Of a stretch of 5,093 nucleotides of DNA, positions 1 through 5,093 are shown piece by piece. The notes beneath the pieces are model-generated. The model made no database searches. It had not been told where the DNA came from and was given only the letters and a program-made list of their open reading frames with translations. Within the stretch, counting starts at the first letter, position 1. The number at the start of each line of letters is the position of its first letter. The DNA comes from Planctomycetota bacterium (lineage in GTDB: Bacteria; Planctomycetota; Phycisphaerae; Phycisphaerales; UBA1924): positions 1 through 5,093 of the forward strand of contig JAEYVB010000001.1 of NCBI GenBank assembly GCA_023429345.1. Reading direction: 5' to 3'. The position numbers and the translations under genes are program-made.

Positions 1-195
1 GGAGTACAGCCCGCCGAGCGCGATGCACTGCGCCTCGGCGACGACGGTGCAGGTGCCGTCCAGGAGGCAGCAGGCGCCCGGCTGCGGGCAGTTGGCCGTG
101 ACGCAGGTCGTGCCCGCGCCGGCCCACACGCCGCCGGTGAGCGCGCAGTCGACGGAGGTCACGAGCGTGCAGGTCCCGTCCGCGAAGCAGCAGCC
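1..195 (-). repeat. 40-residue cysteine-rich repeats encoded in tandem
   Basis: Residues 305-344 (bases 195-76) and residues 345-369 (bases 75-1, cut by the edge) of the secreted protein repeat with a period of exactly 40 residues. The paired positions are C306/C346, C307/C347, D310/D350, G311/G351, C313/C353, C321/C361 and G325-G326/G365-G366. The first unit also has C335 and C340, giving six cysteines per unit, an even number suited to internal disulfides. The repeat is clear in the protein but diverged in DNA. Further copies may follow beyond the window. Confidence 0.8.
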
Positions 196-1107
196 GCCGG
201 TGTCCGAGGTGCCGGTGACGGTCAGCTTGTGCCACGTCACCGTGTACTGCCCGGCGACGGTCGCGGGGAAGCTCTGCGTGCCCAGGCCGTCCGTGACGGT
301 GAAGCCGATGTTGCCCGTCGTGGTCGTGCTCGACGCAAGGACCGCGTTGGGGAAGTCCAGCACGATGCCGGCGCGGTCGTCGTCGTCGGCGGGGGCGGCC
401 TGGTTGGTCGCGAGGTTCGTTCGTGAGACCGCCAGGTAGTACGTGCCCGCCGGGAAGTTGCGCACCAGGTGCGAGCCCGTCGAGGTCGTGCCGAACTGGT
501 CGTCGTTGCCGAAGCCGGGGATCGCGTTGAAGTTCTCGTCGAAGACCCAGAGGTCGGTGTCGACCTGGCCCGTCGCGACCACCGTCGAGATCGTCATCTC
601 GCCCGCCTGGAACGGCCCGATCTCCGTCGGCGCCACCGGCTCAACGCTGTAGGTCGACGTGTAGTCGGATGTGCTCGAGGTGCCCGTGACGCGGTAGTAG
701 AGCTCCTCCTCCTTGCCGAAGCCGAACCACTGGACCATCCGCGGCGGCGTGCTCGTCGTGACGCTCGTCTGCGCTGTGCTGTCCGTGGTCCCGATCACGC
801 CGCCGGACTGGTTCAGGCCGCGGACCGTGCCGATGTGCCCGGCCGTGCCGGTCGTCGTGAGAGCGAGGCGGTGCATGTAGATGCCCGGGGCGGCCGCGGC
901 GGTCTTCACCCGAAAATAGTCGGCGCTGGTGGTTGTGGTCCCCGTCGCCGTGCCGGTGATCGTGTCACCGGCGACGAGCGTGAAGGTCCCGTTGGCCTCC
1001 GCCTTGGACTCGTTGGGCTCGACCTCCGGGTACGCGGTCTGCGCGAGTGCGGAGGTACAGAGGCCTGTCGCCGCGATGATCGCGGCTGCGCTGATCTTGA
1101 ACGACAT
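1..1107 (-). CDS. Secreted protein with PPC-like beta-sandwich regions and Cys-rich repeats (3' end beyond window)
   Basis: The frame is open without a stop from 1107 to the left edge (369 codons). The start at 1107 gives a typical Sec signal peptide: a short basic start (MSFK), a hydrophobic core, and an ALA|Q cleavage site after residue 22. Residues 28-34 (EVEPNES) open a region like the bacterial pre-peptidase C-terminal (PPC/DVUA0089-like) domains, running to about 128 with DYFRVKT near 64-69. A second similar region spans about 165-285, with DTDLWVFDE (183-191), NDDQFG (201-206), AGTYYLAVS and an acidic DDDD run at 241-244. From residue 305 a 40-residue cysteine repeat begins, of the form CC-x2-DGTC-x7-C-x3-GG. 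Such repeats are, from memory, common in exported Phycisphaerae proteins. A lipoprotein is unlikely because C17 lacks a lipobox. Function is unknown; adhesion, matrix or surface binding is a guess. The C-terminus, where a sorting signal might lie, is not visible. Confidence 0.9.
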   Translation of the reverse strand, partial: MSFKISAAAIIAATGLCTSALAQTAYPEVEPNESKAEANGTFTLVAGDTITGTATGTTTTSADYFRVKTAAAAPGIYMHRLALTTTGTAGHIGTVRGLNQSGGVIGTTDSTAQTSVTTSTPPRMVQWFGFGKEEELYYRVTGTSSTSDYTSTYSVEPVAPTEIGPFQAGEMTISTVVATGQVDTDLWVFDENFNAIPGFGNDDQFGTTSTGSHLVRNFPAGTYYLAVSRTNLATNQAAPADDDDRAGIVLDFPNAVLASSTTTTGNIGFTVTDGLGTQSFPATVAGQYTVTWHKLTVTGTSDTGGCCFADGTCTLVTSVDCALTGGVWAGAGTTCVTANCPQPGACCLLDGTCTVVAEAQCIALGGLYS

Positions 1108-1116
1108 ATTCGACAT

Positions 1117-1122
1117 TCCCTT
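1117..1122 (-). promoter_or_regulatory. Shine-Dalgarno site deciding the secreted-protein start
   Basis: AAGGGA lies 9 bases upstream of the ATG at 1107. A second in-frame ATG at 1116 abuts this site directly with no spacer, so it is a poor initiator. The choice of 1107 also removes three residues (MSN) from the signal peptide N-terminus, leaving the lysine at position 4. Confidence 0.6.
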
Positions 1123-1139
1123 CACATGGGGCCGCACCC

Positions 1140-1156
1140 ACACCCGGAACACCCGG
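1140..1156 (-). repeat. Short tandem repeat CCGGGTGT x2 in the leader of the secreted-protein gene
   Basis: The 8-mer CCGGGTGT occurs at 1156-1149 and again at 1147-1140 on the minus strand, a period of 9 bases, 33-49 bases upstream of the start codon. It could be a regulator half-site pair, but so short a repeat in GC-rich DNA may be chance. Confidence 0.3.
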
Positions 1157-1170
1157 GGAGGCGGGGTGGC

Positions 1171-1230
1171 ACCCAATTAAAGAAGATACACTCCGGATTA
1201 CCCGGCACCACCCGAATAAAGACCGATTTT
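1171..1230 (-). promoter_or_regulatory. Probable promoter region for the secreted-protein gene
   Basis: This part of the gap holds two AT-rich patches (about 1175-1190 and 1215-1230) in otherwise GC-rich DNA. Reading the minus strand, TATCTT (1188-1183) and TTTAAT (1181-1176) could serve as a -10 element about 70 bases from the start codon. No TTGACA-like -35 element sits 16-18 bases further upstream of either, so no specific sigma-70 promoter can be named. The call rests on composition and position. Confidence 0.3.
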
Positions 1231-1236
1231 GCCGGA

Positions 1237-1295
1237 AACGGGCGAAATCCTCCCGCTCAGAAACCGCGGTAGGTTCGGGAGTTCCGCTTCCGCGG
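1237..1295 (-). terminator. Weak hairpins downstream of the methyltransferase gene
   Basis: Two short inverted repeats follow the methyltransferase stop in the transcribed direction. One pairs CCGCGG (1295-1290) with CCGCGG (1269-1264) around a 20-base loop and is followed by TTT. The other pairs AGCGGG (1257-1252) with CCCGTT (1242-1237), including one G-T pair, around a 9-base loop and is followed by only one more T. Neither has a proper T tract, so intrinsic termination is uncertain. The place is right for ending the operon before the next gene's promoter. Confidence 0.25.
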
Positions 1296-1330
1296 GTCTA
1301 ACAACGCGGGTTACCCTATCAAAACACGTA

Positions 1331-2203
1331 TCACCGCCCCGCGTCAGGCGCCCGCGCCGCGATCAGGACCACGAAGCTCTCGTCGAGGTCCTCGGGCCCC
1401 GCGACCGGCCGAACATAGACCCGACCCTCCGAGTCGACCGCATCGGCGAGCTCGGCGTAGACCAGCACCTCTGCGAAACCGGCATCCCTCAGCGCCTCCC
1501 GCAGCTCCGGGACCGACCACAGCCGCCAGTCGTAGGTGAAGGCGTCGGACTGCTCGAAGATCACATCCCCCGCGCGGTCGGCCCGGAAGTGGAGCACATC
1601 CAGCACCCGCCCGGTCAGCGGGTCGGCCTCGCGCTGCTCCCAGGTGTAGCGGACCCGGACCCCATCGTCGAGCCACACATCGCGGGTCAGCGTCCCCGTG
1701 GTGAACGCGGTGGCCCCCCCGTAGGTATCGCAGACAAACACGCCCCCCGGCCGCACCCGCGCGCGGCAGAGCTTCAGGTACCGCACAAGGTCGCGGCGCG
1801 TGTGCCAGTACCCGATGGAGAAGTTGGTCGCCGTCAGCACATCGGCCGCGGCGTCGCAGTCGCGCACATCGCTCCGGACCACGCGGACCCCGGCAACGCC
1901 GCGCGACCGCGCCAGCGGCTCCGGGTCGCGGTCCACGCCGATCGCCCGGAGCGCCCGCCGACGTCTCCCGGCGGCGAGGGGGGTCATCGACGCCCACGCC
2001 CGGCACACGCCCCCGGTCCCGCAGAAGTCCTCGCGCAGGATGATCGGGTCGCCCCCGTGCACCGCCCGGAGAAAGGGCGCCATCCGCGCCGGGTTCTGCA
2101 CGCACAGTTCGTAGCAGTCGTACTTGTCCAGCCGGGGGCCCGCGCCGCTCCCCTTCGTTCTGCGCGAACCCCGCGGCCGGCCGCCGCCCCGCTTCTTCTT
2201 CAC
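1331..2203 (-). CDS. Class I SAM-dependent methyltransferase
   Basis: 290 residues from the GTG at 2203. The N-terminal 20 or so residues are very basic and Gly-rich (KKKRGGGRPRGSRR) and look disordered. YDCYELCVQNP (28-38) leads into motif I, ILREDFCGTGG (55-65), the SAM-binding glycine loop in the form LREDFCGT seen in one subfamily of class I enzymes. Motif II is AIGVDRDPEPLA (87-98), with D91 expected to bind the SAM ribose. SDVRD (111-115) and ATNFSIGYW (125-133) fit motifs III and IV, and RPGGVFVCDTYGG (151-163) fits motif V. The methyl acceptor cannot be told; the NFSIGYW motif is not a nucleic-acid NPPY motif. The gene is coupled to the upstream permease by a 4-base GTGA overlap. The frame stays open upstream, and an ATG at 2218 would add five residues but has no ribosome site. 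An ATG at 2401 would run deep into the permease and is rejected. Confidence 0.92.
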   Translation of the reverse strand: MKKKRGGGRPRGSRRTKGSGAGPRLDKYDCYELCVQNPARMAPFLRAVHGGDPIILREDFCGTGGVCRAWASMTPLAAGRRRRALRAIGVDRDPEPLARSRGVAGVRVVRSDVRDCDAAADVLTATNFSIGYWHTRRDLVRYLKLCRARVRPGGVFVCDTYGGATAFTTGTLTRDVWLDDGVRVRYTWEQREADPLTGRVLDVLHFRADRAGDVIFEQSDAFTYDWRLWSVPELREALRDAGFAEVLVYAELADAVDSEGRVYVRPVAGPEDLDESFVVLIAARAPDAGR

Positions 2204-3600
2204 GCCATCCTCACCCATTTCAGCAGCGTCCAGAGATTCGGCGGCTTGCCGTACATCAGGACGCCGATCCGGAAGATCTTGGCCGCGGCCCAGGCCGCGA
2301 GCACCACCGACAGCAGCCCGACGGCGATGGAGACGCCGATCTGCCACGCCGGGATGGGGGTGGTGGAAGCGGCGATCCGGGCCACCATGACGAAGGGGCA
2401 CACGGGCGGCACCATGCTGAGGACGACCGCCAGGCTCGAGTTGGGGTCCTGCACGATGGCCGGCATCAGGAGCCAGGGCACCAGGAAGACCAGCATCACC
2501 GCCCCCAGGAGCGACTGGGCCTCGTGCACCTCCGTCACCGCGCTCCCGATCGCCGCCATCAGCGAGGCCACCAGGAAGAACGCGATGAAGAAGAACACCA
2601 GCAGGTACGCGATGTTGGCCCCGCTCAGCATGTCGGTGAGCCGGAAGGTGAGCAGCGCCCCCAGCCCCAGCCCGCTGTAGATCATCAGGATCAGCAGCCC
2701 CACGCCCATCTGCCCGATGATCTTGCCGACCATCAGTTCCCGCGGCGAGACCGCGCTGAGCAGCACCTCCATGATGCGGTTGCTCTTCTCCTCGATCGTC
2801 GTGGTCAGGAGGTACTGCCCGCCCGTGAACGACGAGATCATCAGCAGCAGCATGAAGGCCACGGGCACCATGTACTGCATCCCCTGGAGCGTCGGCCGCT
2901 CCCCGCCCTCGGTCACGGTGCGGACCGGCACCGGGGGGATCTCGCTGATGGCGCGGATCGCGTCGGGGTCGGCGTTGAGGCTCAGGATCCGCGCGTCGAC
3001 GATCGCCTCCCGCACCTGGTCGAGCATCAGGTGCTGCACGCGCTCGTCCAGCATCGTCCGCACGTAGGCCTGGTACGGCGGGTCCTCCTCGACGTGGCCC
3101 TCCTGGATCACGGGCGTCATCGCCCCCTCCTCGATCACCACCAGCGCCAGCCGCGTCTCCGCCCCGCTCTTGGGCCCGCGCAGCAACTCCTTCTCCTTCT
3201 CGATGTCGGTACCCGCCGGGAGCGGCACGACTTTCAGGTCGGGCGCATCCACCGCCGCCGCCGCCGAGGCCATCCCCATCGCCGTCCCCGACCGCTCGCT
3301 CCCGAGAAAGTCGCTCATCACGCGCCCGGCGCGGTCCATGGTCCGCCGCATCCGCCGCTCCATCGTCTCGGTCAGCGCTCCCGGCTCGATGCGCTCCTGG
3401 ATGATCGGCAGCACGCGCCCGCTCCGGTCGATCACCGCGACCGTCCCCGCCACCTTCGGCGGCTTGCCGCTGACCAGGAGCGGGATCAGGAGCATCACCC
3501 CCATCATCACCAGCGGCAGGACCAGCACCCCGACGACGAACCCCTTGGTCATCACCGTCGATACAAACTCGCGCCGCGCCACCAGGCCTGTTCTACGCAC
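2200..3600 (-). CDS. ABC-2 type exporter permease, NatB/YhaP-like
   Basis: 466 residues with a GTG start. It is the membrane subunit of an ABC exporter whose ATPase is encoded just upstream. It has the family layout: a cytoplasmic RREF start, one membrane helix at about 21-43, a large extracytoplasmic domain at about 45-242, then a cluster of five or six helices (about 243-260, 297-318, 330-352, 363-384, perhaps 390-410, and 419-441). Between the second and third helices lies the typical ABC-2 coupling segment EEKSNRIMEVLLSAVSPREL (270-289), followed by MVGKIIG. The extracytoplasmic domain contains a flexible Ala-rich stretch near 105-119. Relatives export Na+, drugs or peptides; the substrate here is unknown. 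The gene overlaps the ATPase by 8 bases and the methyltransferase by 4, so all three are probably co-translated. One permease gene implies a homodimer. Confidence 0.96.
   Translation of the reverse strand: MRRTGLVARREFVSTVMTKGFVVGVLVLPLVMMGVMLLIPLLVSGKPPKVAGTVAVIDRSGRVLPIIQERIEPGALTETMERRMRRTMDRAGRVMSDFLGSERSGTAMGMASAAAAVDAPDLKVVPLPAGTDIEKEKELLRGPKSGAETRLALVVIEEGAMTPVIQEGHVEEDPPYQAYVRTMLDERVQHLMLDQVREAIVDARILSLNADPDAIRAISEIPPVPVRTVTEGGERPTLQGMQYMVPVAFMLLLMISSFTGGQYLLTTTIEEKSNRIMEVLLSAVSPRELMVGKIIGQMGVGLLILMIYSGLGLGALLTFRLTDMLSGANIAYLLVFFFIAFFLVASLMAAIGSAVTEVHEAQSLLGAVMLVFLVPWLLMPAIVQDPNSSLAVVLSMVPPVCPFVMVARIAASTTPIPAWQIGVSIAVGLLSVVLAAWAAAKIFRIGVLMYGKPPNLWTLLKWVRMA
2209..2215 (-). promoter_or_regulatory. 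Ribosome binding site supporting the GTG start of the methyltransferase
   Basis: GGTGAGG, with core GAGG at 2212-2209, lies 5 bases upstream of the GTG at 2203 and within the last codons of the permease. The competing ATG at 2218 has only CTGCTGAA-like sequence before it. The GTG also overlaps the permease stop as GTGA, the usual geometry for termination-reinitiation coupling. Confidence 0.55.
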
Positions 3601-4579
3601 CGGCTACCTCCGCATCCTCCCGCAACGCCTCGCGGGGCACACCACCGCCGCCGCGATCCTCGACCAGGTCGATGAAGATGTCCTCCAGCGACGCCCGCTG
3701 CACTTCGACCTTCATCACCGGCGCCCCGAGCACCACCCGCCGCAGCACCTCCGACGGGTCGGCGCCCTCGACCAGGTCCAGTTCCAGCGCGGTCCCGCGC
3801 CCGGCGGGCCGCACCTCCCTCACCCCCGGCACCATCCGCAGCGCCGCCGCCGGATCGGACCCCTCGCCCCCCCCCGATCGCGCCGGCTCCACCAGCAGGC
3901 TCCTGGGGTCGAAGCGCGCGTGGATCTCCGCCAGCGGCGCATCGAGCACCTTCGTCCCGCGGTTGATCATCACCACGTGGTCGCAGATCTGCTCGGCGTG
4001 CTGCATCACGTGCGTCGAGAAGATGATCGTCTTCCCTTCCCCCTCGAGCCCGTGGATCAGGTCGCGCATCAGCCGCGCGTTCACCGGGTCCAGCCCCGAG
4101 AAGGGCTCGTCGAGGATGATCAGCCGCGGCTCGTGGATGATCGCCGAGAGGAACTGCACCTTCTGCTGCATCCCCTTGGAGAGCTCCTGGCAGCGCTTGT
4201 GGATCACATCCGCGAGCTGCACCCGCTCCAGCCAGTCGTGCACGGTCCGCCGCACCCCGGGGCCCCGCATCCCCTTGAGCCCCGCCATGTACTCGAGGAA
4301 CCGCCCAACGCGCATCTTGCGGTACAGCCCCCGCTCCTCGGGCAGGTACCCGATCAGGTCCTTGCTCTCCGCCGCCGAGCGCTTGCCCAGCACCGAGATC
4401 TCCCCCCGGTCGGGGAAGTAGATCGACATGATCATCCGGATCGTCGTGGTCTTGCCGGCGCCGTTGGGCCCGATGAACCCGTAGATCCCCCCTTGGGGGA
4501 TCGTCAAATCCAGGTCGTTCACCGCCACCTTGGGCCCGAACGTCTTGGTCACCCCTTGGATCCGGATCGCGTCTGGCAT
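3593..4579 (-). CDS. ABC transporter ATP-binding protein, NatA/YhaQ-like
   Basis: 328 residues; the ATPase that drives the permease encoded next to it. All nucleotide-binding motifs are present: Walker A GPNGAGKTT (37-45), signature LSKGMQQK (133-140), Walker B LIILDEP (153-159), D-loop SGLD (161-164) and the switch histidine H190 in STH. The Q-loop position reads GYLPEERGLY (77-86), with Glu in place of the usual Gln, a form I recall as usual in the NatA-like branch. After the nucleotide-binding domain, a Gly/Ser linker near 231-240 leads to a C-terminal domain of DUF4162 type ending in LEDIFIDLV. The ATG at 4579 is the only good start: an in-frame TGA lies 36 bases upstream with no other start codon between. 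It has no Shine-Dalgarno sequence (CCGCCCC precedes it), so initiation may be weak, SD-independent or from a short leader. The stop lies inside the permease start. Confidence 0.97.
   Translation of the reverse strand: MPDAIRIQGVTKTFGPKVAVNDLDLTIPQGGIYGFIGPNGAGKTTTIRMIMSIYFPDRGEISVLGKRSAAESKDLIGYLPEERGLYRKMRVGRFLEYMAGLKGMRGPGVRRTVHDWLERVQLADVIHKRCQELSKGMQQKVQFLSAIIHEPRLIILDEPFSGLDPVNARLMRDLIHGLEGEGKTIIFSTHVMQHAEQICDHVVMINRGTKVLDAPLAEIHARFDPRSLLVEPARSGGGEGSDPAAALRMVPGVREVRPAGRGTALELDLVEGADPSEVLRRVVLGAPVMKVEVQRASLEDIFIDLVEDRGGGGVPREALREDAEVAGA
3606..3611 (-). promoter_or_regulatory. Strong Shine-Dalgarno site for the permease GTG start
   Basis: GGAGGT lies 5 bases before the GTG at 3600 and inside the final codons of the ATPase gene. 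It fixes the start of the permease at GTG and indicates independent ribosome entry in addition to coupling through the 8-base overlap (GTGCGTAG). Confidence 0.7.
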
Positions 4580-4641
4580 GGGGCGGATGGTAGGGAGCCG
4601 AACAGCATTCGCTCACCCGCGGGCCGAGCCCCGCCTCTGCC
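4580..4641 (-). other. 62-base gap before the exporter operon
   Basis: This short gap separates the nucleotidase stop from the ATPase start. It contains a small GC hairpin, GGGC (4631-4628) pairing with GCCC (4624-4621) around TCG, with no T run after it. No recognisable -35/-10 pair and no ribosome site are visible. The gap is short enough for the nucleotidase and exporter genes to share a transcript, but a weak promoter here cannot be excluded. Confidence 0.35.
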
Positions 4642-5093
4642 TCACGCCCCCAGTTCGCGCAGCGCGCCCAAAATCCGCCCGTGCACCTCCGCCGGCGCCG
4701 CCACGATCCCGCGGTTCTTCGCCAGCTTGCGCCCGTGCCCGAAGTCCAGCGCCCGCCCGTCCATGTCCGTCACCGCGCACCCGGCCTCCGCCGCGATGAT
4801 CGCGCCGGCCGCGTGGTCCCAGATCCACTCCGTGTAGCTGTGGGGGGCGGGGCGCGTCGGGATCCGAATGTACGCATCCGCCTGCCCCCGCGCCACCACC
4901 GCGTACTTGGCCTGGCTGTCCAGCCGCAGCGACTCCTCATCCCCCCCCAGCCGCTCCACCAGCCGTCCCATCACGCTCTGGTCGCTGTGCTCGGCCTCCA
5001 CCGACATCGCGAACCGCACCGGCTCCCCCGCCAGCCGCCGCGGCGGCTCCATCCGCGCCGCGTGCACACCCCCCCCCCCCGCCACGTCCGCCG
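4642..5093 (-). CDS. 3'(2'),5'-bisphosphate nucleotidase, HAL2-like (C-terminal part; 5' end beyond window)
   Basis: 149 residues are visible before the TGA at 4644-4642, and the frame is open to the right edge, so the true start lies outside. The fragment matches the C-terminal half of the HAL2/BPNT1 branch of the inositol monophosphatase superfamily. These are Mg2+-dependent, Li+/Na+-sensitive enzymes that dephosphorylate 3'-phosphoadenosine 5'-phosphate (and PAPS), the by-product of sulfate assimilation and sulfotransfer. Diagnostic stretches are SVEAEHSD (5004-4981), LDSQAKYAVVARGQADAYIR (4923-4864), and EWIWDHAAG ending at 4804, whose Asp (4818-4816) is the conserved metal ligand. ALDFGHGRKLAKNRGIVAA follows near the C-terminus. 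Yeast Hal2, as I recall it, has LDSQAKY, IWDHAAG and LDFGNGRTL in the same order. The N-terminal metal-binding motif (DPIDGT) would lie beyond the edge. The nearest GTG, at 5085, is internal and not the real start. A 12-C run lies just inside the window. Confidence 0.94.
   Translation of the reverse strand, partial: ADVAGGGGVHAARMEPPRRLAGEPVRFAMSVEAEHSDQSVMGRLVERLGGDEESLRLDSQAKYAVVARGQADAYIRIPTRPAPHSYTEWIWDHAAGAIIAAEAGCAVTDMDGRALDFGHGRKLAKNRGIVAAPAEVHGRILGALRELGA
5069..5080 (-). repeat. Homopolymer run of 12 C (12 G in the sense strand of the nucleotidase)
   Basis: The run encodes a Gly-rich stretch (AGGGGVH) in the nucleotidase. It lies in a part of the protein where HAL2 relatives are variable, before the conserved SVEAEHSD motif. 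A run this long is prone to slippage in replication and to miscounting in sequencing. Confidence 0.9.

Noticed and set aside
1..195. CRISPR-like or minisatellite DNA repeat in the cysteine-repeat region
   Set aside because: The repetition is at the protein level with a 120-base period and diverged bases. There are no identical direct repeats with unique spacers.
1057..1059. Lipoprotein cysteine (C17) in the signal peptide of the secreted protein
   Set aside because: The residues before it (ATGL) do not fit a lipobox, which needs a small residue just before Cys. The later ALA|Q site fits signal peptidase I.
469..1272. Plus-strand open frame of 267 codons in the secreted-protein region
   Set aside because: The minus strand here has a signal peptide, PPC-like motifs and cysteine repeats, which explain the region fully. 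The plus-strand product is Arg-rich without motifs.
1331..2401. Methyltransferase start at the ATG at 2401
   Set aside because: It would overlap the permease by about 200 bases and adds residues unlike the family. The GTG at 2203 has a ribosome site and the GTGA overlap.
1229..2680. Long plus-strand open frame (483 codons)
   Set aside because: It lies antisense across the methyltransferase, the permease end and the gap, is rich in Arg, Pro, His and Ala, and has no recognisable motif. It is a by-product of the GC-rich codon use on the other strand.
2524..3675. Plus-strand open frame very rich in His, Arg and Gln
   Set aside because: Its composition mirrors the hydrophobic and acidic codons of the permease on the opposite strand; it shows no domain of its own.
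3552..4616. Minus-strand frame of 354 codons overlapping the ATPase in another phase
   Set aside because: It is a frame-shifted reading of the ATPase; all Walker and signature motifs lie in the 3593-4579 frame.
3170..4837. Long plus-strand open frame (555 codons)
   Set aside because: It is antisense to the clearly real ATPase and parts of its two neighbours, with low-complexity His/Pro/Arg composition and no family motif.

Overview
The window is very GC-rich and every gene I can support lies on the minus strand. Reading in the direction of transcription (from the right edge to the left edge) there are five genes: the 3' end of a HAL2-type 3'(2'),5'-bisphosphate nucleotidase, an ABC-2 type exporter made of an ATPase and a permease, a class I SAM-dependent methyltransferase, and the 5' part of a secreted cysteine-repeat protein. 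The nucleotidase and the secreted protein are both cut by the window edges. The organism is probably a planctomycete, most likely of the Phycisphaerae. This is inferred from three things: strong G/C bias at third positions, the GACC-x2-DGTC cysteine repeats on a secreted protein, and a methyltransferase with the LREDFCGTG form of motif I. No marker gene proves it.

Layout. 4642-5093 is the nucleotidase, followed by a 62-base gap. 3593-4579 is the NatA/YhaQ-like ATPase. It overlaps by 8 bases the GTG-started permease at 2200-3600, which in turn overlaps by 4 bases (GTGA) the methyltransferase at 1331-2203. These last three genes look like one translationally coupled operon. A 223-base gap (1108-1330) holds the only clearly AT-richer patches in the window and presumably the promoter of the secreted-protein gene, which runs from 1107 off the left edge.

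How the genes may work together. ATPase and permease should form one membrane exporter of the Na+/drug/peptide-efflux class; the substrate cannot be read from sequence. The methyltransferase is coupled to the exporter and might modify its substrate or merely share its transcript. The nucleotidase does housekeeping turnover of 3'-phosphoadenosine 5'-phosphate. The secreted protein carries two beta-sandwich-like regions and a cysteine-rich repeat tail, and is probably an unrelated envelope or extracellular protein.

I see no CRISPR array, tRNA, rRNA, insertion sequence, phage gene or defence island. Most of the window is ordinary, and the least explained parts are the methyltransferase-exporter coupling and the secreted cysteine-repeat protein.
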